A stretch of DNA of 64,000 bases, from positions 75,940-139,939 of the forward strand of contig UQNE01000004.1 in NCBI GenBank assembly GCA_900542355.1. The letters are read 5' to 3'. The notes under the pieces are model-generated. The model had not been told where the DNA came from and ran no database searches. It saw nothing but the letters and a program-made list of their open reading frames with translations. This DNA comes from an uncultured Bacteroidales bacterium. GTDB lineage: Bacteria > Bacteroidota > Bacteroidia > Bacteroidales > Paludibacteraceae. The position numbers and the translations under genes were made by a program. Below, one piece after another: positions 18,109-25,621 of the stretch; within the stretch, counting starts at the first letter, position 1; every line of letters starts with the position of its first letter.

Positions 18109-18528
18109 ATGAAACGATTGATTCTTTTGATAGCGGCTATATGGAGCGTGTCGGTGTGCTTGTCCGCACAAGGCTTCGGCTATTCGTATGGTGCGGGGCG
18201 TGAGGATGTACAGGTGCAGACGCCTATGGCTGTAGCGGGTGCAGACCGACCGGAGGATATATGGGCGGTTAGCGGTAATATGCAGCCGTTTGGAACCTGT
18301 GCGAATGACGCCGATCCCCCCCCCTACGGCCCTTCGCATGCAGGACGACGCAAACCGCCTACTACGGGCAGTACTGATCCTACCAACCCGGATATATGGC
18401 AAGATAAGCCTATCGGCGATATGGATTGGGTATGTTGGCTGCTGCTGGGAGGATACTTGATTGGAGTTACCGCTCGCAACAGACGCCGAGCAAAACAAGC
18501 AAACACGCTATGCGACAACAAAGCATAG
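18109..18528 (+). CDS. small secreted protein with C-terminal membrane anchor resembling a sorting signal
   Basis: No named family recognised. The ATG at 18109 opens a good signal peptide (MKRLILLIAAIWSVSVCLSA); an upstream in-frame ATG at 18094 would add five residues. The mature part is short and rich in Pro, Gly and Thr (DADPPPYGPSH, PPTTGSTDPTNP). The C-terminus has a tripartite layout: KPIGDMD, a hydrophobic helix (WVCWLLLGGYLIGVTA) and a basic RNRRRAK stop. This is the architecture of CTERM/LPXTG-type anchoring signals. It sits between two surface-protein genes, 42 bp after one and 42 bp before the other, so it may be a surface-linked accessory of the glucan locus. Confidence 0.6.
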   Translation: MKRLILLIAAIWSVSVCLSAQGFGYSYGAGREDVQVQTPMAVAGADRPEDIWAVSGNMQPFGTCANDADPPPYGPSHAGRRKPPTTGSTDPTNPDIWQDKPIGDMDWVCWLLLGGYLIGVTARNRRRAKQANTLCDNKA

Positions 18529-18570
18529 CATAATCAACAAAAAAATAACTAACCCAAAACAATCTATCTT

Positions 18571-19683
18571 ATGAAAAAGATGTTTACTTTTGTAGCCGCT
18601 ATGTTGCTTTGCACAGTGGCTTTCGCAGAGGAAAAAGAACTCTTTAACCCTGCTAACGCTTCTATCAAAGAAACGTATTTTGCACCAAACTGGGCACCGG
18701 ATGGTAAAAGTACGGCTACCTACGATGCCACCACGGGTACTATCTCCATCGACATTCAGAGCAACCTCGTTGCACAATGGCAAGGACAAGTGAAACTGCA
18801 ACACGATGTAACGTTTGACCCCGCTAAGAGTTATATCCTCTCGATGAAGTTCCATTCCAATAAAGCATTTGGCGGCGTTACGGTGAAAATGGACGACAAT
18901 TTCGAGGTCGTTTATGCCAATCAAGAGATTAAACTTCCTGCTGATGCCGACTATGTTTTTACCTCTGCTAAAGGCAATGGCGTTGCCGGAAACAACAAGA
19001 TTATGGTCTTTGACTTTGGTTATGCGGCTGCCGGAACCAAAATCACTATCAGCAATATCTCTATCAAAGAGGTAGGCGAGGCTGTTGCGGTTGAACCGGT
19101 TGAGCACCCCGCACCTGCTGTCGCTCCTACATGTGCGGCTGCCAATGTGTTCTCTATCTATTCCGATGTCTATACCGCTGGCACCAAGATGGCTATCGGC
19201 GGTTGGGGACAAAAAACAAAGATTGAAGAAGTAAATCTTTCTGAAACCGACAAGGCGTTCTATTGCACCGGCAGCAACTATATGGGTTGGGAACTCAATG
19301 CCAATGTGGCTATTGCTCAATTGGCAAACTATCCCTACCTCCACATGGATATTTATGTTGCCGAAGCCGCTTCGATTATGTTTCAGCCTATCTGGGGTGC
19401 GGGCGGTATGGCTACATTTACATTGGCAGCAGGTTGGAATAGTTTGGATATAGACCTTGCTGAAAAGTATAACGGTATAGATCTCGCCAAGATATACCAA
19501 CTCAAATGGGATGGAATGCCTTCTACGTGCTATTTCGACAATGTGTACTTCTACAATAACACAGAAACGGCGCTGCCTATGGTTGAGAATGTGCAAACAG
19601 CCGTTAAGACCATTGAGAACGGACAATTGGTTATCATCCGCAATGGTATCCGCTATAGCGCACAAGGTCAAGTCATCGAGTAA
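18571..19683 (+). CDS. secreted two-domain glycan-binding protein (non-catalytic partner of GH16) with T9SS-like tail
   Basis: A signal peptide (1-19) is followed by a beta-sandwich (about 22-172) strongly similar to the N-terminal CBM-like domain of the GH16 at 2700: QWQGQVKLQ, a VTVK strand and MVFDFGYAAAGT align. A second domain (about 195-345) has the pattern NYMGWELN...YLHMDIYV...YFDNVYFYNN, common in Bacteroidota surface glycan-binding proteins. The T9SS-like tail NGQLVIIRNGIRYSAQGQ closes the protein. There is no GH catalytic motif, so it probably tethers beta-glucan at the cell surface. It is followed by a strong terminator and is the last gene of the locus. Confidence 0.78.
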   Translation: MKKMFTFVAAMLLCTVAFAEEKELFNPANASIKETYFAPNWAPDGKSTATYDATTGTISIDIQSNLVAQWQGQVKLQHDVTFDPAKSYILSMKFHSNKAFGGVTVKMDDNFEVVYANQEIKLPADADYVFTSAKGNGVAGNNKIMVFDFGYAAAGTKITISNISIKEVGEAVAVEPVEHPAPAVAPTCAAANVFSIYSDVYTAGTKMAIGGWGQKTKIEEVNLSETDKAFYCTGSNYMGWELNANVAIAQLANYPYLHMDIYVAEAASIMFQPIWGAGGMATFTLAAGWNSLDIDLAEKYNGIDLAKIYQLKWDGMPSTCYFDNVYFYNNTETALPMVENVQTAVKTIENGQLVIIRNGIRYSAQGQVIE

Positions 19684-19709
19684 TACGATTGCGTTGATAC
19701 ATATCACGG

Positions 19710-19740
19710 AGAGCAGGCGACAATCTCGCCTGCTCTTTTT
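19710..19740 (+). terminator. intrinsic terminator closing the glucan locus
   Basis: AGAGCAGGCGA (19710-19720) pairs perfectly with TCGCCTGCTCT (19726-19736) around a 5-nt loop and is followed by a short T-run. Confidence 0.9.
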
Positions 19741-19849
19741 CGAACTCCCAAAGCCCTTCTTAGAATATCCGGAAAATCTAGGGCTTCTAGAATATCTAGA
19801 TCATATAGATTCTCTATATCCTCTAGACCATCTATAAAAATTATACAAT

Positions 19850-20055
19850 ATGAAAAGTAGAAAGTTGTTTTTAGCAGCGTTGTTGGCTGTGTGGCAGTTT
19901 GTCGGCGCAACAGACAGTGCCTGTTCGCCCTCTTCGACCCCGACTCGGCGGCACGCGTATGGGATAGGATGGACCGAATGGGCAAGGCACTCGCCAAGAA
20001 CGCCGACACCGGCGGTATCACCTATATGCTCACCCACGGCCTGCGTGTTCTCCTA
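19850..20055 (+). pseudogene. remnant of a small secreted protein, frameshifted
   Basis: A signal-peptide-like start (MKSRKLFLAALLAVWQFVGA) at 19850 runs into a Pro/Ser/Arg-rich stretch that looks out of frame. From about 19920 another + frame gives protein-like sequence (FALFDPDSAARVWDRMDRMGKALAKN in two pieces), ending in low-complexity DNA near 20045. The simplest reading is a gene fragment broken by a frameshift and deletion. I cannot name the family, and a chance ORF is not excluded. Confidence 0.28.
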
Positions 20056-20190
20056 ATTCCCCTATACCCTATAGATTTCCTATCCCTCCTATATTCCCTA
20101 GCCCCTTTAGCCCTCCTAGCCCCCTATCTATTCCATCTTCCCTTTATATATTATCCTATTTTTATCTTATTCCCCCATAATATGCGCCCT
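20040..20190. other. pyrimidine-rich low-complexity tract
   Basis: The + strand is almost all C, T and A, with recurring CCCTATA, CCTAG and TCCC blocks. It has no credible coding content. Together with the CTAGA/ATAGA-rich stretch at 19770-19840 it marks degraded or repeat-derived DNA. Confidence 0.5.
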
Positions 20191-20226
20191 ATTTGGCTAC
20201 CGTCTGCATACCGCCCATACTATGCT

Positions 20227-20263
20227 ATTAGTATGTGATTAGTATGTGATTAGTATGTGATTA
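20227..20263 (+). repeat. 11-bp tandem repeat, 3.4 copies
   Basis: ATTAGTATGTG is repeated exactly three times head to tail, then a partial ATTA. The 11-bp period is close to one helical turn. It lies about 200 bp upstream of the TetR promoter. Confidence 0.85.
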
Positions 20264-20428
20264 AGCCTATCCTATAATACCCTTATAATACCCTTGCAAT
20301 GCCTTCTGCTGTATTAAAAATGATTATAGAATTACGGTGCGTCACCACTTGTGAGGTACGATATTGCCCTGGAATATAGGTGCCATAAACAAGAAAAACA
20401 CACTTTTTGAATAAAAATGCACCTTGCT

Positions 20429-20460
20429 CTTGCGTATGTCAAATATAAGCAATACCTTTG
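20429..20460 (+). promoter_or_regulatory. Bacteroidota-type promoter of the TetR gene
   Basis: CTTG at 20429-20432 and TACCTTTG at 20453-20460 with a 20-bp spacer match the TTTG-N(19-21)-TAnnTTTG consensus. Transcription should start near 20467, immediately before the operator palindromes. Confidence 0.75.
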
Positions 20461-20468
20461 CGCAACAT

Positions 20469-20510
20469 TTGTTATATAACAATAGTTGCGTAACGGTGGT
20501 TGTATAACAA
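20469..20510. promoter_or_regulatory. probable TetR operator cluster
   Basis: TTGTTATATAACAA (20469-20482) is a perfect 14-bp palindrome. TTGTATAACAA (20500-20510) repeats the TTGT/ACAA half-sites, and GTTGCGTAAC lies between them. They sit just downstream of the predicted start point of the TetR gene, an arrangement expected for autorepression. Confidence 0.65.
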
Positions 20511-20558
20511 ACTCAACTATCTGAACAACCAATAAACTAATCAACCAATCAACAAACA

Positions 20559-21156
20559 ATGCCTCGCAAAGTACAATATAGCCGTGAGATAATCATAGAT
20601 GCGGCGATAGAGATGGTGCGTGCCAAGGGTGCGGATAGCATCAATGCCCGCGATTTGGGCGAGTGGCTCGGCTGCTCGTCGCGACCGCTCTTCACCGCCT
20701 TTCGGAATATGGAAGAACTGATAGACGCCGTGCGAATGGAGGTGTCGCAACGCTTCTTGCAGCGTGTGCGTGCCGCTAGAGATGCCAACAGCCCCATACC
20801 TGCTGCCAAGCGCATGGGAATGTGCATCGTACAGTTTGCGCAAAACGAACCGAACTTATACAAATTTATTCACTGGACAGGAGAACAAATGCTGGATGTA
20901 AAAGAACTGAGCCAAATCATGGCTACGCAGTATCAAACCGATTACCAACTCTCGGACGATGACGCTTTGGCGTTCTTCGACCACATGATGATTTTCAATA
21001 TGGGGTCTATGCTCGCTGATTACCAACGGTGTACGCCGGTTCACCCGAGAGCAGGTGGAGCAGATACTCTTAGAGCAGTTCTCCGCCACACTCGCCTACT
21101 ACAAAGGCGGCAAGCAAAACATCGAAGAAACAATTAAGAATGGCAAGCCATTGTAA
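20559..21156 (+). pseudogene. TetR-family transcriptional regulator, frameshifted near its C-terminus
   Basis: Residues 1-50 form a TetR N-terminal helix-turn-helix (IIIDAAIEMVRAKGADSINARDLGEWLG...LFTAFRNMEEL). The ligand-binding region then continues to MLADY near 21025. There the original frame degenerates into an Arg/His-rich tail (stop at 21137), while the next frame resumes good sequence (NGVRRFTREQVEQILLEQF...) to TAA at 21154-21156. About 5 nt seem to be missing, consistent with loss between two TAC repeats; a 1-nt change of the opposite sign would also fit. If real, the regulator has an altered C-terminal helix and may be inactive. The TonB-type receptor begins 60 bp downstream, probably in the same transcript. 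Confidence 0.72.
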
Positions 21157-21216
21157 TGCATAATTAATGGATAATTATATGATAATTAATGTTGTAGGAT
21201 AAATAATGTTCCTTAT

Positions 21217-23694
21217 ATGAAATACAAAATCATATTGATTGCGCTGTTGTGTGCGGTATGCACCTTTGCGCAGAAGACTATCTCCGGAAAAGTTCAAGAC
21301 ACCGAGGCGAACCCGATAGCGTTTGCCACTGTCAGCCTCTTGCAGACCGACAGCACGCTGGTAACGGGTGCTATCACCGACGACCAAGGTGCGTTCACGC
21401 TCTCCGCATCGAGCGGCAAATACCTGCTGCAGGTGAGTTTCATCGGCTACCAAACCCTCTGCCGCCCCGTCTGGTCGGGCAACAAAGACCTGCTATTCAC
21501 GCTGTCGGAGGAGAGCAAAGAATTAGGCGAAGTGGAGGTGAAAGCACGGAAGCAACTCATTGAGCGTCAGTTCGATAAGATCGTACTCAATGTCAGCAAC
21601 TCGCCTTTCGCTGCGGGTAGCACGGGCAAGGAACTGCTCAAGAAAGCCCCGGGCGTGAATGTGGATAAGAACGGCAATGTAACGGTCAACGGCAAGTCGG
21701 TGGAGGTGTATATCGATGGTCGCCCGTCCTACCTGAGCGGCGAGCAACTGAAAGCCATGCTCGAAGGCACCGACGGCAGCACGATAGAGAAGATAGAGAT
21801 TATCTCCAACCCCTCGGCGAAGTACGATGCTTCGGGGCAAGGTGGTATCATTAATATCAAGACCAAGCGCAACATGATGCGCGGACTCAATGGTACACTC
21901 TCTGCTGCCTACGGAGGTATGTACTACAAGGATATCAAACAATGGTTGAATGCCGAAATGTTCTCGCTCAACCTCAACTACCGCACCGAGAAGACCTACA
22001 CATTCGGTAGCCTCACGCAGGTCTATACCAATCAGAATGTGGGTGTAGAGACAGGCTCCACCTATCTCGATACGCTTACCCATACTACCACCGAGCGGTA
22101 CGACAAGTCGGAATACGATTGCGATTTCCAATACTATATGCTCAAACTCGGTAACGACTGGTTTATCAATGATAAGAATACCTTTGGTTTTATCTTTCAG
22201 GCACCGTTTATGATTATGAATCAGAACATCCCCGAGGGGCACGGATACGGCTACACCAAGGTGGGCAACGACATCGCGGAGAACTCCATGCTCTCTATCA
22301 GCGGTCCGATGTTCTCGCAGCAGTACACAGCCAACCTCAACTACACCCATGTCTTCAACGATTCGTTGGAGCGCGAACTGACGGCGAATATCGACTACAA
22401 CCGCTACGGTTGGAACCAACGCAACGAGCAGCGCAATATCTACACCTATCCGACCCGCCCCGATACGCTACGCACGGGACTGAATATCAACACCGACCAA
22501 GTGGTGGACATCTATTCCGCCAAAGTGGATTTCCAAACGCGCTTCTGGCAGACGGGTATGATTGAGGCGGGAGCGAAATACGCCCTTTCCAACACCGGCA
22601 ACCGAATGACTACCGACAGCCTCCTTGGCGATACTTGGAGCCCGACCACCCACTCCGACTTCGACTATGCGGAGCATGTGGCTGCCCTCTATATCTCGCT
22701 GGCAAAGCAGTTCGGACAGCACTTCAATGCCAAGATAGGACTGCGTGGCGAATATACCCATTCGCGTGGCAACTGGATTACCGCCGACAGCACCTCCACA
22801 AAGGACTATTTCAACCTGTTCCCTACTGCGTTCTTCGGCTACACACCGACCGACAAATGGTCGATGAATGTCTCCTACACCCGCCGTATCTCACGCCCGA
22901 GTTACTACCAACTCAACCCCTTCCGCACCTATATCGATGCGCACAACTACTCGGAGGGTAACCCCGAACTGACACCGGAGTTCAACAACCAAGTGGACCT
23001 TAATTTCTCCTACTCGCAGTATGTATCGTTGGCGTTCAACTTCGCACACACGCAGGATATGTTCTCCCAACGCATGGAGATCCTGCCCAACGGCGACGGG
23101 CGACAACGGTGGATGAACTTCGGTACTTGCACCACCCACGGCGGTAACCTCTCGCTGACCGAACTGCCCATCGTGCCTAAGTTTGTAACGGGCGATGACG
23201 GCTCACGCACGATGCAAGGCGCTTGGCTCGCTCTCACGCTCAACGGCGGCTATTACTACTTCATCAACCGCTCCTACGACAAGCAGTACGACAACCGCAA
23301 CCACTGGGGCTACGGCTCGGCTACACTCACTGCCTACCTGCCGAAAGACTGGACAATCTCGGTGGACGGATTCTACCAAGCCCCTATCGTAAACGGATAC
23401 GACCGCACCGATCAATACTACAACATGGGTGCCGGCGTACGCAAGATGTGGACGGAAAAAGGATTGATACTCAACTTGAATGTACAAGACTTGCTGCGCT
23501 CGGGCAACTTTACGAACGAGTCGTTGGGCTTGGAAGAGGGTAACAGAGCCTATAACTTTGGTAACTATCGTATGCAGAAAGTGATGCTCAGCCTCACATG
23601 GATGTTCGGACAGCAGCAGTATGTGAAACAGCGTAAGGTGGGCAACCTCGACGAGTCCTCACGCCTCGGTGGCGGCGGCAGCGTGGGCAAGTGA
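21217..23694 (+). CDS. TonB-dependent outer-membrane beta-barrel protein (carboxypeptidase-regulatory-like N-terminus)
   Basis: An 825-residue outer-membrane protein. The signal peptide (1-19) is followed by a carboxypeptidase-regulatory-like domain (about 20-105, KTISGKVQDTEANPIAFATV). A plug-like region (about 115-215) includes LLKKAPGVNVDKNGNVTVNGKSVEVYIDG in two parts and IEKIEIISNPSAKYDASGQGGIINIKT, and a beta-barrel of the OMP_b-brl_3 type extends to about 805. No SusD-like partner follows, so it is probably not a polysaccharide importer of the Sus type. Its place behind a TetR gene suggests induction by a small effector. The substrate is unknown. Confidence 0.85.
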   Translation: MKYKIILIALLCAVCTFAQKTISGKVQDTEANPIAFATVSLLQTDSTLVTGAITDDQGAFTLSASSGKYLLQVSFIGYQTLCRPVWSGNKDLLFTLSEESKELGEVEVKARKQLIERQFDKIVLNVSNSPFAAGSTGKELLKKAPGVNVDKNGNVTVNGKSVEVYIDGRPSYLSGEQLKAMLEGTDGSTIEKIEIISNPSAKYDASGQGGIINIKTKRNMMRGLNGTLSAAYGGMYYKDIKQWLNAEMFSLNLNYRTEKTYTFGSLTQVYTNQNVGVETGSTYLDTLTHTTTERYDKSEYDCDFQYYMLKLGNDWFINDKNTFGFIFQAPFMIMNQNIPEGHGYGYTKVGNDIAENSMLSISGPMFSQQYTANLNYTHVFNDSLERELTANIDYNRYGWNQRNEQRNIYTYPTRPDTLRTGLNINTDQVVDIYSAKVDFQTRFWQTGMIEAGAKYALSNTGNRMTTDSLLGDTWSPTTHSDFDYAEHVAALYISLAKQFGQHFNAKIGLRGEYTHSRGNWITADSTSTKDYFNLFPTAFFGYTPTDKWSMNVSYTRRISRPSYYQLNPFRTYIDAHNYSEGNPELTPEFNNQVDLNFSYSQYVSLAFNFAHTQDMFSQRMEILPNGDGRQRWMNFGTCTTHGGNLSLTELPIVPKFVTGDDGSRTMQGAWLALTLNGGYYYFINRSYDKQYDNRNHWGYGSATLTAYLPKDWTISVDGFYQAPIVNGYDRTDQYYNMGAGVRKMWTEKGLILNLNVQDLLRSGNFTNESLGLEEGNRAYNFGNYRMQKVMLSLTWMFGQQQYVKQRKVGNLDESSRLGGGGSVGK

Positions 23695-23731
23695 TGTTCC
23701 TCTATAAAATGTAAATAGTAAAACAACCGAT

Positions 23732-24120
23732 ATGCGTATTTCATTGCTCACTCTCCGCTTTCGCCTTGCTGCCGCACTCTGCGGAGTGTTGGCAGTAGGG
23801 CATTTGCTGTGCCTGCCGTGGCTATGGCAAGTGTTTGATGTGTATGGCATTACGGATGTTATGTGGCAGTTCGCAGGTTGGTGGCAACCGCTGCCGTACC
23901 TCATCACGGTGGGGATAGCCCTGTGCTTTGCGCTTGCGGGGGCATACGGCTTGGCGTACTGCGGCGACTTGCGTCCGCTGCCCATGCGAGATATACCAAA
24001 ACGCGATGCCTGCTTTGTACGCCGACCCCGCACGCCCTTGCCCCATAGAGAAATACATTACCGACCCGTTCACCACTGCCCCCGAAGACCTCATTACCGA
24101 GATATGGATGGCTGTCAGAT
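23732..24120 (+). pseudogene. fusion of two gene remnants: small membrane protein and GyrI-like C-terminus
   Basis: From 23732 the frame encodes a membrane-protein N-terminus with two or three hydrophobic segments (MRISLLTLRFRLAAALCGVL..., VGIALCFALAGAYGLAYCG, then LRPLP). After about 23985 this frame reads nonsense-like Arg/His-rich sequence to 24208. Another frame reads EIYQNAMPALYADP...EKYITDPFTTAPEDLITEIWMAVR and stops at 24118-24120; this resembles the end of GyrI/effector-binding-like proteins, which often sit beside DUF3795 genes as here. The likely history is a deletion joining two neighbouring genes. Both family guesses are inference. Confidence 0.45.
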
Positions 24121-24176
24121 AGCACCCGCCTGCATGGCGGATAGTGCCTCATCATTCATTGCTAATTCAAAATTAG

Positions 24177-24515
24177 ATGAACCCTTTGATTGCTTATTGC
24201 GGTCTTGACTGTGCCTCGTGTGAGGCACGCACCGCTACTCTGCGCAACGATGACGCCATGCGCATCCGTGTGGCGCAGCAATGGAGCGAACTGAACCAAG
24301 TGGAGATACGCCCGTCGGACATCTGCTGCCTCGGTTGCCGTACCGAGGGCGTCAAGAGCGTCTATTGCGACCGTCTTTGTCCTATCCGCCAATGTGCTTT
24401 GTCGCGTGCTTTGTCGCACTGCGGTGTATGCCCCAAGATGTCGCACTGCAACACGCTTCATCGCCTTACCGACAACGCCCCGCAAGCCCTCCGCAACCTG
24501 TCCGGCACCGAATAG
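24177..24515 (+). CDS. DUF3795 cysteine-rich protein
   Basis: A 112-residue soluble protein with many paired cysteines: YCGLDCASCEA near the N-terminus, DICCLGC in the middle, then CDRLCPIRQCA and HCGVCPKMSHCNT. This spacing is typical of the DUF3795 family, thought to bind metal or an iron-sulfur centre; its function is unknown. The stop lies 1 bp from the stop of the converging rlmH gene. Confidence 0.8.
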   Translation: MNPLIAYCGLDCASCEARTATLRNDDAMRIRVAQQWSELNQVEIRPSDICCLGCRTEGVKSVYCDRLCPIRQCALSRALSHCGVCPKMSHCNTLHRLTDNAPQALRNLSGTE

Positions 24516-24516
24516 T

Positions 24517-24987
24517 CTACTCGTGGTGGTACGGCTCACCGCGCAGGATAGTCATCGCACGGTAGATCTGCTCTACAAAAAGCAGGCGTATCATTTGGTG
24601 ACTGAAAGTCATTCGGCTCAGCGATATTTTGCCGTTGGCACGCGCATACACGCTTTCGGAGAACCCGTATGGACCGCCTACCGCTAGGATCATATCCCGC
24701 CCCGACGACATCTTCTTCTGTAGATAATTAGCAAACTCAATCGACCTATACTCCGTGCCGTGTTCGTCTAATAGCACCAAGTCGGCAGACGCCCCTACAG
24801 CGCGGAGTATCATCTCCCCCTCGGTGGTCTTCTGCTGCTCTTGGGTCAGCGACTTGGCATTCTTCAACTCCGGTATCACCTGTATGTCAAAACTGATATA
24901 GTGCTTCAGCCGCTGCTGATACTCCTCAATCAGTGCCTGCAACTGTGGGTCTGTGGTCTTGCCTACTACCAAAAGTGTAATTTTCAT
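24517..24987 (-). CDS. rlmH: 23S rRNA (pseudouridine-1915-N3)-methyltransferase
   Basis: A 156-residue SPOUT methyltransferase that methylates pseudouridine 1915 in helix 69 of 23S rRNA using S-adenosylmethionine. The C-terminal part carries the knot signature: LILAVGGPYG as ILAVGGPYGFSESVYARA, then ISLSRMTFSHQMIRLLFVEQIYRA and the terminal PYHHE. The start is set by MKITLLVVGK at 24985-24987. The longer open frame upstream would read through the tRNA and is not coding. A divergent promoter pair separates it from the tRNA-Leu/rpsU unit. Confidence 0.97.
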   Translation of the reverse strand: MKITLLVVGKTTDPQLQALIEEYQQRLKHYISFDIQVIPELKNAKSLTQEQQKTTEGEMILRAVGASADLVLLDEHGTEYRSIEFANYLQKKMSSGRDMILAVGGPYGFSESVYARANGKISLSRMTFSHQMIRLLFVEQIYRAMTILRGEPYHHE

Positions 24988-25011
24988 CCTGCTATTGTTC
25001 TTTTGCTGATA

Positions 25012-25043
25012 CAAAAGTACTGCTTTTTGTACGGAAAACCAAA
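25012..25043 (-). promoter_or_regulatory. rlmH promoter
   Basis: On the minus strand TTTG (25040-25043), a 20-bp spacer and TACTTTTG (25012-25019) match the Bacteroidota consensus, 25 bp upstream of the start codon. Confidence 0.7.
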
Positions 25044-25069
25044 TTTTTTGAAGAAAAATGCGCCGAAAG

Positions 25070-25101
25070 TTTGCGTGTGTCAGAAAAAAGTAGTACCTTT
25101 G
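25070..25101 (+). promoter_or_regulatory. promoter of the tRNA-Leu/rpsU unit
   Basis: TTTG (25070-25073), a 20-bp spacer and TACCTTTG (25094-25101) match the Bacteroidota consensus. Confidence 0.8.
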
Positions 25102-25157
25102 CACCCGCTTTCGTTCAGAAGTGGTACGCTTAGTACGGCAGATGAGCATAAAGCAAT

Positions 25158-25241
25158 GCCCAGATGGCGGAATCGGTAGACGCGCTGGTCTCAAACACCA
25201 GTGGTGCAAACCGTGCCGGTTCGACCCCGGCTCTGGGTACA
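25158..25241 (+). tRNA. tRNA-Leu (anticodon CAA)
   Basis: The acceptor arms GCCCAGA and TCTGGGT pair, with one terminal G-U. The D-arm follows, then an anticodon stem CTGGT/ACCAG enclosing a loop CTCAAAC with anticodon CAA at 25192-25194, a long class II variable arm and a T-arm with GGTTCGACC. It reads UUG codons. CCA is not fully encoded. rpsU begins about 125 bp downstream with no terminator seen between them, so the two may share a transcript. Confidence 0.95.
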
Positions 25242-25349
25242 AAATAATTTATTTGGTTGATAAAAGGTCAGGCGGGAGACTTAAACATCCGCTATTCGGA
25301 ACTCAAATACAATGTCGGCTTGCCGAGAGAGTACATCGGTTCCAACTCA

Positions 25350-25357
25350 AAAGGAGG
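25350..25357 (+). promoter_or_regulatory. strong Shine-Dalgarno sequence of rpsU
   Basis: AAGGAGGT ends 8 bp before the rpsU ATG. Such a perfect site is rare in Bacteroidota, which mostly ignore Shine-Dalgarno sequences. It also fixes the start at 25366 rather than the upstream in-frame ATG at 25312. Confidence 0.85.
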
Positions 25358-25365
25358 TGTATGCA

Positions 25366-25560
25366 ATGATAGTAGTACCGGTAAAAGAAGGTGAGAATAT
25401 CGAGCGCGCGATTAAGAAATTCAAACGCAAATTCGACAAGACAGGTGTTGTTAAAGAACTTCGCCGTCGTCAGCAATTCGACAAACCTTCAGAGATAAAA
25501 CGCGTCAAGATGGCACATGCTAAGTATGTGCAGCAGTTGCATGCTCACGACGATATGTAA
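25366..25560 (+). CDS. rpsU: 30S ribosomal protein bS21
   Basis: A 64-residue, Lys/Arg-rich small-subunit protein starting MIVVPVKEGENIERAIKKFK and containing KTGVVKELRRRQQFDKPS, the standard bS21 sequence of Bacteroidales. bS21 sits near the 3' end of 16S rRNA. In Flavobacterium johnsoniae it helps hide the anti-Shine-Dalgarno, and rpsU mRNA itself has a strong Shine-Dalgarno that permits autoregulation; the same arrangement is visible here. A terminator follows directly. Confidence 0.97.
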   Translation: MIVVPVKEGENIERAIKKFKRKFDKTGVVKELRRRQQFDKPSEIKRVKMAHAKYVQQLHAHDDM

Positions 25561-25583
25561 TTTGTCGTTTCTCCATTAGGGGC

Positions 25584-25621
25584 AGAGGTTGTTTAACGCT
25601 AAGTTAGACGACCTCTTTTTG
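25584..25621 (+). terminator. rpsU terminator
   Basis: AGAGGTTGT (25584-25592) pairs with ACGACCTCT (25608-25616) with one T-G pair, followed by a T-run. Confidence 0.85.

Noticed and set aside
21217..23694. SusC-type importer for the glucan locus
   Set aside because: It lacks a SusD partner, has an OMP_b-brl_3-like barrel and lies behind a separate TetR promoter beyond the locus terminator.
24988..25242. N-terminal extension of rlmH
   Set aside because: It would cross the divergent promoters and the tRNA-Leu gene, and the family starts at MKITLLVVGK.
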